A DNA stretch of 64,000 nt from Candidatus Freyarchaeota archaeon (GCA_030587365.1 JAUQZE010000022.1:62001-126000); one strand, 5' to 3'; positions 44,414 to 54,178 are shown, counted from the first letter of the stretch. Notes: generated by a model not told the origin, from the letters alone. Numbers and translations are program-made.

Positions 44414-45181
44414 ATGCATTTTAAAACACTTAAACATGAACTAAAGGACGGAGTTTTTTGGATAACTATGAATAGACCCGAGTTTATGAACGCAATGAAC
44501 GCAAAAATGTACAAAGAACTTGTTCAGGCATTTGATGAAGCAGAAAAAAATAACGAAGTTCGAGTAATAGTGCTTACAGGAGAAGGAAAATCATTCTCAG
44601 CAGGTGCCGATATCTTGGATTTTGCGGTGGCAAGAAGAGGGATAGTCGAAATGTATGACTACGTTAAAGCCACCTTGGACGCGCTTGACAAGGTTGAAGA
44701 ATGTACTAAACCAGTTATAGCCGCGGTTAATGGACTTGCCTTTGGGGGAGGATTTGAATTCACGCTACTCTGTGATGTAGTAATAGCGTCTGAGGATGCA
44801 AGGTTTGGATTACCCGAAGGAATTCTTGGAATTTTGCCAGGAACCGCAGTCTCAAAAATTCAAAAGGTTCTACCAAAACACAAAGCCCTAGAATTAATGC
44901 TGACTGGAGAACCAATAGATGCAAAAGAGGCCGAAAGAATAGGTCTAGTAAATAAGATTGTCCCTGCCAATGAGCTAGAAAAAGCCGTCACAGAGATGGC
45001 TGAAAAAATGAAGAGGGTTGGACCTGTATCCCACAAGTATATAAAAGAGATATGGAGAACCGCACCGCAAAACTACGATTACTGGTATACAGTAATGCCC
45101 CAACTCTTTGCTACAGAAGACGCCCAAGAGGGGCAAAAAGCTTTTCTTGAGAGAAGAAAGGCTGTTTGGAAAGGAAAATAA
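44414..45181 (+). CDS. Enoyl-CoA hydratase/isomerase
   Basis: 255-residue crotonase. Oxyanion-hole words FSAGADILDF and NGLAFGGGFEF; both hydratase glutamates are present (Glu115 in GGGFE and Glu135 in LPEGILG), so it should hydrate 2-enoyl-CoA to 3-hydroxyacyl-CoA. GGAGG precedes the ATG; it is about 35 bases after the DUF35 gene in the same operon. It fits the step before aldol cleavage of a 3-hydroxyacyl-CoA. Confidence 0.9.
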   Translation: MHFKTLKHELKDGVFWITMNRPEFMNAMNAKMYKELVQAFDEAEKNNEVRVIVLTGEGKSFSAGADILDFAVARRGIVEMYDYVKATLDALDKVEECTKPVIAAVNGLAFGGGFEFTLLCDVVIASEDARFGLPEGILGILPGTAVSKIQKVLPKHKALELMLTGEPIDAKEAERIGLVNKIVPANELEKAVTEMAEKMKRVGPVSHKYIKEIWRTAPQNYDYWYTVMPQLFATEDAQEGQKAFLERRKAVWKGK

Positions 45182-45200
45182 TAAAAAACAATCACTTCCT

Positions 45201-46017
45201 TCTTATGGGATCCGTCCCACGGCCCTGAACTTGTCAAAAGAGGCTAATTGAACTGAGTTCCGATCGGTTAGTAATAAAAGCCAAGGGGATTTCGAGTGTG
45301 ATTTATAGTGAGGTTAGCAACCTAAAAGCGCAAATCAGGCTATGGATGAGGCAGGATTGGATATGAAGGCTTAGCTGCGCGGTGCAGCTCAATACGATAA
45401 GCCATTTACTGAATGAGCCACCCTTGAGGATTGCCAGAGAACTTAGACCAGAGAGGAATAGAAGCGATGGTGAGCTGAAAAATGGGAGCTACTGAAATCC
45501 GGAAACAACTTGAAGAAGGGCTAACAACCCTGGAAAAAGAAATAGGGAATATTCTGAACGAATCAAATATTTCATCGGAACAGATTAGATGCTTAATAGT
45601 CGACATAGACCGATGCTATATTCTCCTGGATAGATTTGAGGAGCTCTGTAAAGATTTCTCCTACTACTTCACCCTACGAAAAGGCCTCTGCAGTTCACTA
45701 ACTCCCCTTACCATTGCTTTAGAGGCATTTGAGGCTGGAGCCATTGACCTCCCCTCGCTAAAATCAGCCGCAGAGAAATCAAACGCCAAAACCAGCATAG
45801 TAAAAACAATCGAAAAACTAGAAACTCTAATTGAGGCATAAAACTCATCCCAAAACTCCTCTCAATCACCTACTCATAAAAGTCTCATTTCACATTTGGC
45901 CGAAGCCCAAGAAAACACATAGACATTATAAAATCGCTCAAACTTCCAGAGGAGGACGAGGATAAAATTCTTTTGAAAAATGCAGAGAAACTCTTCGGAA
46001 TTAAGTAAGGAAAGTGA
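45201..46017 (+). pseudogene. Decayed second copy of the amidohydrolase, middle replaced
   Basis: 45201-45455 aligns with 40451-40700 of the split amidohydrolase (shared words such as GTCCCACGG, AACTTGTC-AAAGAGG, GCCATTTACTGAATGAG) but has stops and shifts. 45897-46017 aligns with 41325-41450 (AACACATAGACATTATAAAATCGCTC is shared, then CGGAATTAAGT-AGGAAAGTG). Between them lies a different 440-base segment with its own gene. So a tandem duplicate of the amidohydrolase was inactivated and its middle lost or replaced. Confidence 0.8.
45482..45841 (+). CDS. Hypothetical helical protein inside the decayed amidohydrolase
   Basis: 119 residues, all-helical by appearance (MGATEIRKQLEEGLTTLEKE, QIRCLIVDIDRCYILLDRF, a C-terminal KTSIVKTIEKLETLIEA). 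GGTGAG seven bases before the ATG supports translation. No family is recognised and no terminal repeats mark it as a mobile element. It replaces the central part of the duplicated amidohydrolase. Confidence 0.6.
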   Translation: MGATEIRKQLEEGLTTLEKEIGNILNESNISSEQIRCLIVDIDRCYILLDRFEELCKDFSYYFTLRKGLCSSLTPLTIALEAFEAGAIDLPSLKSAAEKSNAKTSIVKTIEKLETLIEA

Positions 46018-46065
46018 AATAAAAAAGTCGGCTAATACTTTTAGGGTTATTATTCGAAACTTTGG

Positions 46066-47562
46066 TCAAATATTTCTGAATCGCTTGCCTTCCTTGTGGC
46101 AGATTAACTGGATTACGTGTCTACCAGAACTAATACTGGATAGAACTCCTCCCGTGGACATTGACCATTGCCCCGCCATGTAGAAATTCGTCAGGCCAGG
46201 CAAGGTCTTCTCTATTTGGGCAAACATTGTTTCGGCGGAAGGCGGCCAGCCCATAATGGAACCTTCCCGGTTTCGGGTGTATCTCCAGTAGGTGTGCGGC
46301 GTAGCTATGTCTGTGACCTCCACCTTTGATTTTATGCCAGGATAGTGTTTTTCCAGCCGTTCCAGAACTTCTGCCGCCAACCGTTGCTTCTCAGCATCAT
46401 ATTTCTGTTTGTCTTTTCTTAGTTCAAACCAGTAGTTCCAGTCAGTTTCGAATGTGGGCTGAATCACTGTTTTTCCGGGCGGTGCGAACTTTGAACTGTA
46501 ATTGAATATTCGAACTGTCATGATGTCAATTTCCCGGTTTCCTATGGTTATTGGTTTTTCCAGCTTTATCATTTTCAACCAGGGGTCTTTTTTAAATTCC
46601 TGAGCTACACCGAAGCTGAACAATACGATTGGGGGAGACGGTTTCCATGTGCGGTACCGTTTTTCGATTTCTTCATTCACGTATCGTCCAGCCAGCAACT
46701 CGTAGAGGGTGTGATACCCGTCAGCTGCGGAGATTACGTAATCCGACCGATGTGCGCTTCCATCCTCGAGTCGTACACCGACGGCTTGATCATTCTCCAC
46801 CAGGATCTCTTCAACGTTTGCCCGGTAAGTCACCTTTCCTTCTAATTCGGCATAGTGTCTCTCGATGCTTCGGGCGAACTCCTGTGAACCATCCTCTATC
46901 AAGCCCAATTGTCCGGCAGCAACAATTCCAAGGACCATTAGCGTGAACCAGACCGGTGCATCTGGTGAAAACAGGTTCATAAGGATGTCTCGAAACATGA
47001 GGTCGTGAATCTTCTCTGCGTATTGTCTAACGGGTTTGGCGTATTTGCCCATAAAGTATTTCATTAATCCGAGCATACTCCCTGTCATTCCAATCTTATC
47101 TCTTAGACCCATCAATTCAGCTGGCTTTTCAAAACCCATACTACTGATGTCTTTTTTTGATACAGCACGGGCTCCAGAAATAATTTCTTTTATGAACTTC
47201 TTGTCCTCTGGAAAAAGAGTTCTAAAATCATTGTCAAGCTTGTCTAGGTCGGATGTGACCTCTAGAGTCCGCCCACTAGCTTCATCAATGAATTGCGTAT
47301 AAACAGGCGTATCGATGTAGTGAACCCGGTCAGCACCCACTTCACGAAGAACATCGTATATAGCCACTCCGGGCTTATAGCCCATCATAAAGTGGATGCC
47401 TCCATCGATTAGGTATTCCTTCCTTTTCCAGCAAGCCGCTAATCCACCGGGTTCGGAATGCTGTTCAAATATCTGGGACTGATACCCATTCATCTGAGCG
47501 TAACAACCTGTGGAAAGACCAGCTAGACCAGCCCCAATTATTATGATCGTTTTTCCATTCAT
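46066..47562 (-). CDS. Phytoene desaturase/CrtI-like FAD oxidoreductase
   Basis: 498 residues. N-terminal FAD site IIIIGAGLAGLSTGCYAQ, then EPGGLAACWKRKEYLIDGG, typical of the CrtI/NAD(P)/FAD amine-oxidase group; C-terminal NFYMAGQWSMSTGGVLSSI closes the FAD site. It could desaturate or isomerise a polyisoprenoid or similar hydrophobic substrate. AGGGGT precedes the ATG. It converges on the rightward operon and may not be part of it. Confidence 0.82.
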   Translation of the reverse strand: MNGKTIIIIGAGLAGLSTGCYAQMNGYQSQIFEQHSEPGGLAACWKRKEYLIDGGIHFMMGYKPGVAIYDVLREVGADRVHYIDTPVYTQFIDEASGRTLEVTSDLDKLDNDFRTLFPEDKKFIKEIISGARAVSKKDISSMGFEKPAELMGLRDKIGMTGSMLGLMKYFMGKYAKPVRQYAEKIHDLMFRDILMNLFSPDAPVWFTLMVLGIVAAGQLGLIEDGSQEFARSIERHYAELEGKVTYRANVEEILVENDQAVGVRLEDGSAHRSDYVISAADGYHTLYELLAGRYVNEEIEKRYRTWKPSPPIVLFSFGVAQEFKKDPWLKMIKLEKPITIGNREIDIMTVRIFNYSSKFAPPGKTVIQPTFETDWNYWFELRKDKQKYDAEKQRLAAEVLERLEKHYPGIKSKVEVTDIATPHTYWRYTRNREGSIMGWPPSAETMFAQIEKTLPGLTNFYMAGQWSMSTGGVLSSISSGRHVIQLICHKEGKRFRNI

Positions 47563-47853
47563 ATTACAATACCCCTGACTTGCAATTAAATCTGATATAA
47601 TATGCTTCTTTCCTTTTAATATTCATTTTCTCTTGCATTCATTCATTTGTTTCTTTTTTGTTCTGCTTCCATGATAGTTCTCTTTGGGATTTCGTATATG
47701 GTTTAAAAAAAGTTTGCAAGTACTTAAAAAAGTAAATATTTACGAATAGGGGTGGCTTTGGGGTTTGGGTAAGTAAGATATGTTTATTACTCTATTCTTT
47801 TTAAAATAAGTTGAGGGTCTAAAATTATTTTATTATAAAATAGGGCGTCAAAT

Positions 47854-48336
47854 ATGTCAGCGAAGTCTATTGATGAGATAATGGCAGAATTGAAAAAGCA
47901 ATATGATAAGAGCCAGCATAAGGAGCTGTGGAGAGTCTTAACGGGCAGAAATCCTAAGGATAACTATGACACGTTTATCACTACGGACAAAGATATGTGG
48001 CAGATCAAATCCGAGTTTGTTGGTCCAGGTCAGGCGGTGGGTGTGGGTTCCAATGTTCGGAGAATCGACGATGAGATAAGAAGTGTGGTGAATCAGGGGA
48101 CACCAGTCCCCTTTGGAATGCTGGTTCCCCAAACCAGAGAAATCGCTATTATACTTGCAGGAATCCAGAATTACTCTTCGGAGTCCGTGGACAAATTGGC
48201 TCGGCATCATGTTTCGGATAAGCAGTCGGAATTGGAAGAAAAGCTGGATGAAGAACTGGAAAAACTTATGCAGAACCCTGACCTCAAAAAAGAGTATAAA
48301 AGACACAAGGAACGCTCGGCAAGACCGTACGGTTGA
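47854..48336 (+). CDS. Hypothetical protein
   Basis: 160 residues, soluble, with a helical acidic C-terminus (KQSELEEKLDEELEKLMQNP). The middle (SEFVGPGQAVGVGSNVRRID and VPFGMLVPQTREIAII) is beta-rich. No family is recognised. ATG start without a strong binding site. Confidence 0.55.
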   Translation: MSAKSIDEIMAELKKQYDKSQHKELWRVLTGRNPKDNYDTFITTDKDMWQIKSEFVGPGQAVGVGSNVRRIDDEIRSVVNQGTPVPFGMLVPQTREIAIILAGIQNYSSESVDKLARHHVSDKQSELEEKLDEELEKLMQNPDLKKEYKRHKERSARPYG

Positions 48337-48425
48337 AGAATAGGTCAAAAAAATTCTCGAGAGGGGGAGCCATTAATAAGGCCTAATTAAAAAAACAGTA
48401 CAATCAAAAATCGGGAGTTATACGT

Positions 48426-48956
48426 ATGAGAACATTGGATGAGATTGGCAAAGAGGAAATAAGAGATTATTTGGGGAAAGGCTGGCTTACTCATGATGGA
48501 ATGTGGTTTTATACTGTTTACAGAGAATTTGGAGTAGATGTCGCGAATAGATTGAATAAAGAAGCGATAAAATCAAATGCGTACATTGAAGTTGAAAGAG
48601 CAAAAAAAGTATTCGGTATCGAAAGCAAAAAATTTGATTCATTTGAAGAATTGACGGAATTTTTACAAAGGGTATTAGAGTTGACATTACCCTATTCAAT
48701 TTTTAGTAAAGGTCATTTCAGTATACCTTCGAAAAATATTGTTCATTGGGAATGGGAGAATAAAGAATGTTTCGCGTATAAGGGGATGGAAAGGCTGGGA
48801 ATAGTGGACCAATACAAATGTGGGGTAATTTATAGAATTGAATGCTGGTTTAACGCTCTCGGAATAAAATATACCTTAAATCCGAAAATTGAAAATTGTT
48901 TGATGGCTGAAAAAGGGAGTTGTTCGGGCGATTTTGTTTTTTATTTCAATGTTTAA
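48426..48956 (+). CDS. DUF6125/ATC-hydrolase-like protein
   Basis: 176 residues. The N-terminus (TLDEIGKEEIRDYLGKGWLT, HDGMWFYTVYREFGVDVANR) and a C-terminal Cys pattern (CGVIYRIECW, CLMAEKGSCSGDFVFYF) recall archaeal and bacterial DUF6125 proteins related to L-2-amino-thiazoline-4-carboxylate hydrolase-like domains. The C-terminal 'C-x6-G-x-C-x3-F' is similar to V4R ends. Assignment from memory of the pattern; function unknown. Confidence 0.5.
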   Translation: MRTLDEIGKEEIRDYLGKGWLTHDGMWFYTVYREFGVDVANRLNKEAIKSNAYIEVERAKKVFGIESKKFDSFEELTEFLQRVLELTLPYSIFSKGHFSIPSKNIVHWEWENKECFAYKGMERLGIVDQYKCGVIYRIECWFNALGIKYTLNPKIENCLMAEKGSCSGDFVFYFNV

Positions 48957-49071
48957 AACGCTGCACGAGTACCAAAAAGAGAGAAGATGAAACCGATTCA
49001 ATACGCTTCTTTTTGAGGTAGGTATTTGCTATTCAACATTTCTGATAATTCCTTAAGATCCTTCTGACAAC

Positions 49072-49227
49072 ATGATTATGGTTCTAGAGGAAAGATGCGG
49101 GGGATGCGGGATATGTGTTCATAAGTGCCCCCACGATGCGGTCACCCTGATTAGGGTTAGAGAGGAAATACCTGTTGGAAAGGGAATAGATGCTGCGATG
49201 AAGTTTGAAGCTGGGAGGATCCACTAA
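49072..49227 (+). pseudogene. 4Fe-4S ferredoxin-like fragment
   Basis: 51 codons: MIMVLEERCGGCGICVHKCP gives one full cluster motif C-x2-C-x2-C-x3-C-P, followed by HDAVTLIRV and an ending typical of the tail of longer multi-domain ferredoxin proteins. No ribosome binding site is seen and a stop lies five codons upstream. It may be the stump of a larger gene, or a free-standing mini-ferredoxin. The rest of 48957-49597 holds nothing recognisable. Confidence 0.5.
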
Positions 49228-49597
49228 AATATTGCACAAAGGTTTAGTAATGTTTTTTAAATTCCCTCTAGTTTAAACTATTCACGTCTTTTTTTGATGA
49301 GTTTGAATCTTGGTTTTGGACTACTTGTGATTCGTTGGGAAATATGAACTTCCTTTTAACATTTATCGCGTTTAGCGTTGTAAAAATACTTGCTTTTAGG
49401 GATAAAAGCGCCATTCAACGAATGTTTTATTAGCTTTTTAACCTTAACATTTAAATAAAGGGTTATTAGAAATCTTGAAGAGAGTTATCGAAGTGTTAAG
49501 CAAGAAACGAATACGCATTACCTAAATGTCTTTTAAAAACATATATTAACTAATATGTTTTAAAAGAGTGTAATGCCCCAATTTTTATTTCAGAGAA

Positions 49598-50767
49598 GTG
49601 GATATGTTGGAAGCCAATTTACAAACCATAAGGAATAATCTAAGAAAATTTTTCAAGCTACTCGGTGACCGCACTCTGGAACTATATTTCAAAAACACTG
49701 AGTTAGGAGAATTGAGTAAAATTCAGTTAGAGGGTTATATGGCCGATTCTATTTTGGAGTCTTTGGTAAGGCTAAAAGAAGGTGTATCCCTTTTTGTATC
49801 CTTTTTCAGTGATTACGTTAAGTCATGTAACATCTGGTACGAATTGTTTTGTGAATTGACGCGGGCACTCAGTTATGAAGATTTTCGCAGTGTTCTTTTT
49901 AAGCAGGTTGACCTTGACGAAGTTGTTGACCCGTCAAAAATTGATGTTGATTACTTTAAATTTCAGGTAAGAACCTGTTTGGATTTGTATCTTCACGATA
50001 TGAGGAATACTCTTCTCTCGACTTACCTAAGAGCTAAGGATCTACCCAAAGTTGTTTATTATACCAGTTCCGAGTTTGCGAAGAGATTAATTCAAGTCAT
50101 GGATAAACAGAATGAAGATTGGTTAAAAATCCTGAACGAGATTTACTCCTTTTATGAGAATATCCTCTTGAAGGAGAATCTTGAAGAAATTATAAGAGGT
50201 CTTAAAAAGATTATAGGCTATTTTATTGAAATGGCAGAGAGACTGCAAATAGTGCAGGACTTTATTATACCTCATAAGAGTTGGAAGGAGCTTCTACTCG
50301 AGGACATTCAGAAACTAGGAGTAAGAATCGGAGAAATAAAAGAAGAAATCTCTGTGATTGCCGATTACAGAATGAAGTATTATGAACACGGATTGAATGC
50401 AACTCTGTTCATATTAAAAATGTTATGGGGAAGCGAAGAAGTAGTCTTAAAAAAATTAGAGAGCTGGGCACGCGCCCAATTATCTTCGGATGAGCTTCTA
50501 CCGAAAGAATTTAAATTGGAGGACCTCGCCTTCGGTTTGATGGGTGCCCGAGAAGAATTTAATCTTTTGGGACAGGCGATGGAAGTTTTGAAAGAAAAAA
50601 TAAAAATACTTGAGGAAGCAGCAAACATCCTTGGAAGCCAGGCACTTCAAAATCTCTATGAGGAGACAGTAGAAACAATTAAAGGACATGATTCTTTCTG
50701 GGAGGAAACATACGATAAATTATTAACCATTCAAGATTTGACAGTAAAGACACTCAAAAATAAATGA
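49598..50767 (+). CDS. Large helical hypothetical protein
   Basis: 389 residues, predicted almost wholly helical, without signal peptide or long hydrophobic segment. Charged heptad-like stretches (LEEIIRGLKKIIGYFIEMAE, GVRIGEIKEEISVIADYRMK, EVLKEKIKILEEAANIL) suggest coiled coils in the second half. No family recognised. The frame opens at a GTG (49598) with an ATG six bases later. It precedes another helical protein gene on the same strand. Confidence 0.6.
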   Translation: MDMLEANLQTIRNNLRKFFKLLGDRTLELYFKNTELGELSKIQLEGYMADSILESLVRLKEGVSLFVSFFSDYVKSCNIWYELFCELTRALSYEDFRSVLFKQVDLDEVVDPSKIDVDYFKFQVRTCLDLYLHDMRNTLLSTYLRAKDLPKVVYYTSSEFAKRLIQVMDKQNEDWLKILNEIYSFYENILLKENLEEIIRGLKKIIGYFIEMAERLQIVQDFIIPHKSWKELLLEDIQKLGVRIGEIKEEISVIADYRMKYYEHGLNATLFILKMLWGSEEVVLKKLESWARAQLSSDELLPKEFKLEDLAFGLMGAREEFNLLGQAMEVLKEKIKILEEAANILGSQALQNLYEETVETIKGHDSFWEETYDKLLTIQDLTVKTLKNK

Positions 50768-51009
50768 TAAACTCAGATGGTACCGGTCACACTTTAGGAT
50801 TGCTTGTTTTTCATTTTACCGTGCTAAAACGAATTGGTTTCTACGATGCTTTTTAAATCCTCAGAAACTAATCCTAGTACGCTTGAAAACCATTCTTTTT
50901 TTAGATTTAAGACAAATTTATAAAATCTATCTTTGTTAATAACCCTAAGGGAAGTTAAAATTCATAAATCTAAGGGAAGCCGCCTTTTAAAAGCGAGAGG
51001 AAAACCAAC

Positions 51010-52056
51010 ATGAAAAAAGAAGAAGAGGCAGGAAAGCGTAAAGAATCGGATATCATTACTAATGGTTTTAGTTTGGCTCAGAGACCCAATTCAGTTAATC
51101 CCATAATTTCGGATTTCGGTTATGTGATTGATTTCTTAAAAAAAGATAGGTCCTATACTGAGTATAGCCTAAGCAAGGTAATGTTATTTTTGGAGAAAAA
51201 TGATTCGAGTTCGCTGATTTCAGTTATAGACGGGGAACATGATGTGGGCATGATCAGTTTTATTCTTGATAATGTTTTGTGGAGAGATAGAAAATTAGCG
51301 GAGGAGATTGTTAAGCAGATAAACATGAACGAACTATTGAGAAAAATTGAGATGGAGGAGAGCGTGGAAAAAATCAGTTTTTTGGTCTCGCGGATTTCAT
51401 GGTTAAGTAGGGAAATAAACCTTAGATTTGTGGAGAAATTTGACCTAGCATCTCTCGCTAGGAAAATCGACCGGGAACAGAATCTAGACACGATTTGCCA
51501 AGCGTTATTCGACTTTTACTCCTGTAATGAGGAAATGGCGAGAAGACTTCTGGGCAAAATCAGTTTTGATACACTTCTCGAGAAGGTTAATGTTGAGATA
51601 GATTTTGAGAAAATTGCCATGTTAATCTATAACATGTACCTAATTTATGGAAAACTTTCAGAAAAAATCGCCATTATCGTTGGAACCAAAGTTGAAAATG
51701 AAGAGAACCTGGAAAAAATTATGGAATTCCTCTTCAAACTTCGCTTATTTAAAAGCAGATTCGAAGGCAAACTATACCTGCTAGATATAAAAAGAAGAGA
51801 ACAAGAATCAAAGAACTTGGAATTAAAAAGGGTAAAAAACGACTTCAGCCAAAAGATTGACACAGACATACTGAGATACACCGTCGGAAAAATTGATTTA
51901 GAAAACCTGGCCATGAAGGTTAATTTGGAAAAAAGATTCGAAAAAATCTTTGAATTCTTCTCAGAACTCGCTAAATTCAATAAGGAAATCATTATAGAAC
52001 TCTTAAGCAAAATAAACCTAGAACATCTAGTTTTAAAATACGAAAAAGAAAAATAG
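51010..52056 (+). CDS. Helical-repeat protein (about 40-residue units)
   Basis: 348 residues. From about residue 70 to the end it consists of degenerate units of about 40 residues: INMNELLRKIEMEESVEKIS, FDLASLARKIDREQNLDTIC, ISFDTLLEKVNVEIDFEKIA and IDLENLAMKVNLEKRFEKIF share the pattern I-x4-L-x2-K-I/V-x3-x6-E-K-I. Each likely forms a helical hairpin, giving an extended binding surface. No known repeat family is recognised with certainty. GCGAGAGG lies upstream of the ATG. Confidence 0.65.
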   Translation: MKKEEEAGKRKESDIITNGFSLAQRPNSVNPIISDFGYVIDFLKKDRSYTEYSLSKVMLFLEKNDSSSLISVIDGEHDVGMISFILDNVLWRDRKLAEEIVKQINMNELLRKIEMEESVEKISFLVSRISWLSREINLRFVEKFDLASLARKIDREQNLDTICQALFDFYSCNEEMARRLLGKISFDTLLEKVNVEIDFEKIAMLIYNMYLIYGKLSEKIAIIVGTKVENEENLEKIMEFLFKLRLFKSRFEGKLYLLDIKRREQESKNLELKRVKNDFSQKIDTDILRYTVGKIDLENLAMKVNLEKRFEKIFEFFSELAKFNKEIIIELLSKINLEHLVLKYEKEK

Positions 52057-52183
52057 CAAAAACATCCTATCTACTTGGTGCCTCATTGAAATTGTTGGAC
52101 TTTTAGCGAAGACCAGGATAAATTTTCATGATTCTAGAAATCGCTGCTAGCGGAAATAAAGGAAGGATAGTGTTTGGAAAAAT

Positions 52184-53776
52184 TTAGCCTTCGATTATTC
52201 GTCTCATCGCTTCTTTTTCAGTCTCTTCTATGAGTGGAATCCCTGTTATGTTTTTGGCTCGTTCCGTTAGTGAGGCTATGTCATGTCTGTTTATTAGGTT
52301 CAGCTTCCATTTTCTTACTCCAGCCATCAGCTGTTTTAATCCTGTTGCCAGTTTGTCGGAGTAGAAGCTGTAGAGGCCTATCGCACCCGGGGGAATCATA
52401 TCATAGTCTTTACCGAATCTTTCACGAAGCTCAGTGCTGCACACAAAGAACTTATTCGGCTCGTTGCCATATTGGTTTACGAACTCCAGTGGCAGTGAGT
52501 TTTCCGTGGCGAGTTCCGAGAAGTAGGAAGCTTTCATAACTGCGGTGATAGGAGCTCTAGCCATAGCAATTGATTTCACGAAGGGTTCACTATCAAAATT
52601 ACTGAGTGCAATGGATTTGAATATCTGAGTTTCACTAGTGAAACCGCCCGCCATAACAATGTCCGGTACGTACATGTTATTCGCTTTCAACATATTAACG
52701 CATTCTAAAACCTGTGCTTCCAGAAAAACTGTGGGCGTGGCACACTCCATCATCATAGGAACGGGACTCATGCCAGTTCCACCACCCGCTCCATCAAAAG
52801 TGACTGCGTCAATCTTAGCCTCAGAAGCGCATCTCAACGTGAAAGCAACAACGGCTGGCTTATACGCCCCAGTTTTCAAAAAGACCCGTTTTGCACCCTG
52901 TCCTCTTAGCTGGTCTACGTCCTCCAGAAAGCTTTTCTTCTCAGGCATCCCTACCCTGCTGTGACGCTCAAAGGACTTGAAGGTCCCCTCTTTAAACGCC
53001 TCTATAACATTTGGATCCTCGGGATCTGGAATAACGATGTAACCTCTGTCCTTAAGCATCTTGGCATGATCAATATCACTTATCCTAACCTCGCCACCTA
53101 GGGCTTTTGCGCCTTGCCCCCACTTTCTTTCAATTATGTTAACTTCCAGTTTTGATAGGGCGTATACATCTACGCCTAATCTTTGATCCTCGACGTTGGT
53201 TTGTACCACGATGTCTCCGTATTCCCCGTCCCAAAACTCTCTGTAAGATTCAACCCTGTTGTTCATATCGGGAGAATTTGTAACCAAACCACCGGTGAAC
53301 TCTGCATCTAGGTCCATTCCACAAACATTTTCACCTATTATCTGCATGGTGCCGGATATCGCTGCGCCTATAGCTAAGCCGCTCCAATTATACTTGGCTA
53401 CGTAGGTCGAACCTAATCCCGCTGTGAAGACTGGAATTTTGAGTTTGACTCCACCGACAACAGTTTTAATGTCTACCGCAGGGAAGATTGCTTTATCGGA
53501 GTCTGGCTCTATACCCTTAGCTCCAATAACATCCACCATAATTTGGAAATCGGACCAATCGACAATGTAATACTTGTTGGACGCCGCAGTGCTCATTCCG
53601 TACTGCTCTGGGAGAGGATAGAGCGCTTCTCTTCCCCTAAAAGCAGCCTTTCCGACCTCACAGAGAGACCGACACTCATAGACACAAATGGGACACATTC
53701 CACTAGTTGGAGATACATCCTTAACTCTAGTCTTTGCTCCAAGAATTGACTTTTCACTATGGCTTCTTTCTGGCAT
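52184..53776 (-). CDS. FMN-binding glutamate synthase-family protein
   Basis: 530 residues matching the central (GltB domain 2) FMN barrel of glutamate synthase. Features are GVKLKIPVFTAGLGSTYVAK, IDAVTFDGAGGGTGMSPVPM and DIVMAGGFTSE for FMN/2-oxoglutarate binding. Near the N-terminus MCPICVYECRSLC (C-x2-C-x3-C-x3-C) may bind a cluster. The amidotransferase domain is absent, as in many archaeal stand-alone members. GAGGT seven bases before the ATG at 53776 sets the start. Upstream are two TCTTGTGACAA repeats. Confidence 0.8.
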   Translation of the reverse strand: MPERSHSEKSILGAKTRVKDVSPTSGMCPICVYECRSLCEVGKAAFRGREALYPLPEQYGMSTAASNKYYIVDWSDFQIMVDVIGAKGIEPDSDKAIFPAVDIKTVVGGVKLKIPVFTAGLGSTYVAKYNWSGLAIGAAISGTMQIIGENVCGMDLDAEFTGGLVTNSPDMNNRVESYREFWDGEYGDIVVQTNVEDQRLGVDVYALSKLEVNIIERKWGQGAKALGGEVRISDIDHAKMLKDRGYIVIPDPEDPNVIEAFKEGTFKSFERHSRVGMPEKKSFLEDVDQLRGQGAKRVFLKTGAYKPAVVAFTLRCASEAKIDAVTFDGAGGGTGMSPVPMMMECATPTVFLEAQVLECVNMLKANNMYVPDIVMAGGFTSETQIFKSIALSNFDSEPFVKSIAMARAPITAVMKASYFSELATENSLPLEFVNQYGNEPNKFFVCSTELRERFGKDYDMIPPGAIGLYSFYSDKLATGLKQLMAGVRKWKLNLINRHDIASLTERAKNITGIPLIEETEKEAMRRIIEG

Positions 53777-53953
53777 TTTTGGCACCTCTTATTTTTCATT
53801 TTATTGCCTGAACCCAAGCTCTGGGAATTGGTTTTTATAGTCTTATCACGATTGCTTGAATATTACTCGAAATCATAAATTTCTTATTCTTTATTACGCT
53901 TATTTCGTGTAAAGTAAGTTCAGAAGAATTTAAATTTTTTGTATAGCTTGGGG

Positions 53954-54010
53954 ATCTTGTGACAAACAAGTGATTTGTTTTTGTAAAGTATTTTGGAATC
54001 TTGTGACAAG
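53954..54010. repeat. Direct repeats of ATCTTGTGACAA upstream of the glutamate synthase-like gene
   Basis: The 12-mer ATCTTGTGACAA occurs at 53954-53965 and 53998-54009, 44 bases apart; the second lies within the palindrome CTTGT-G-ACAAG. Both are 180-235 bases upstream of the gene at 53776, in a 400-base gap with no ORF. Possible paired operator sites. Confidence 0.5.
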
Positions 54011-54178
54011 CATCTGGCTTGGTATTGGCGTTGATTGGGAATTGTTGGTCACCTACAAAAAGCGATTATGGTGGCTCCGTATTAAGATATTACGAGTCTA
54101 GGCTTAATTTAAAAAAAAGAGATTAGGCTCATTGAGCCTTGATTGATTAAGATTGCAGAATCATTTTGTTTATTGCTA

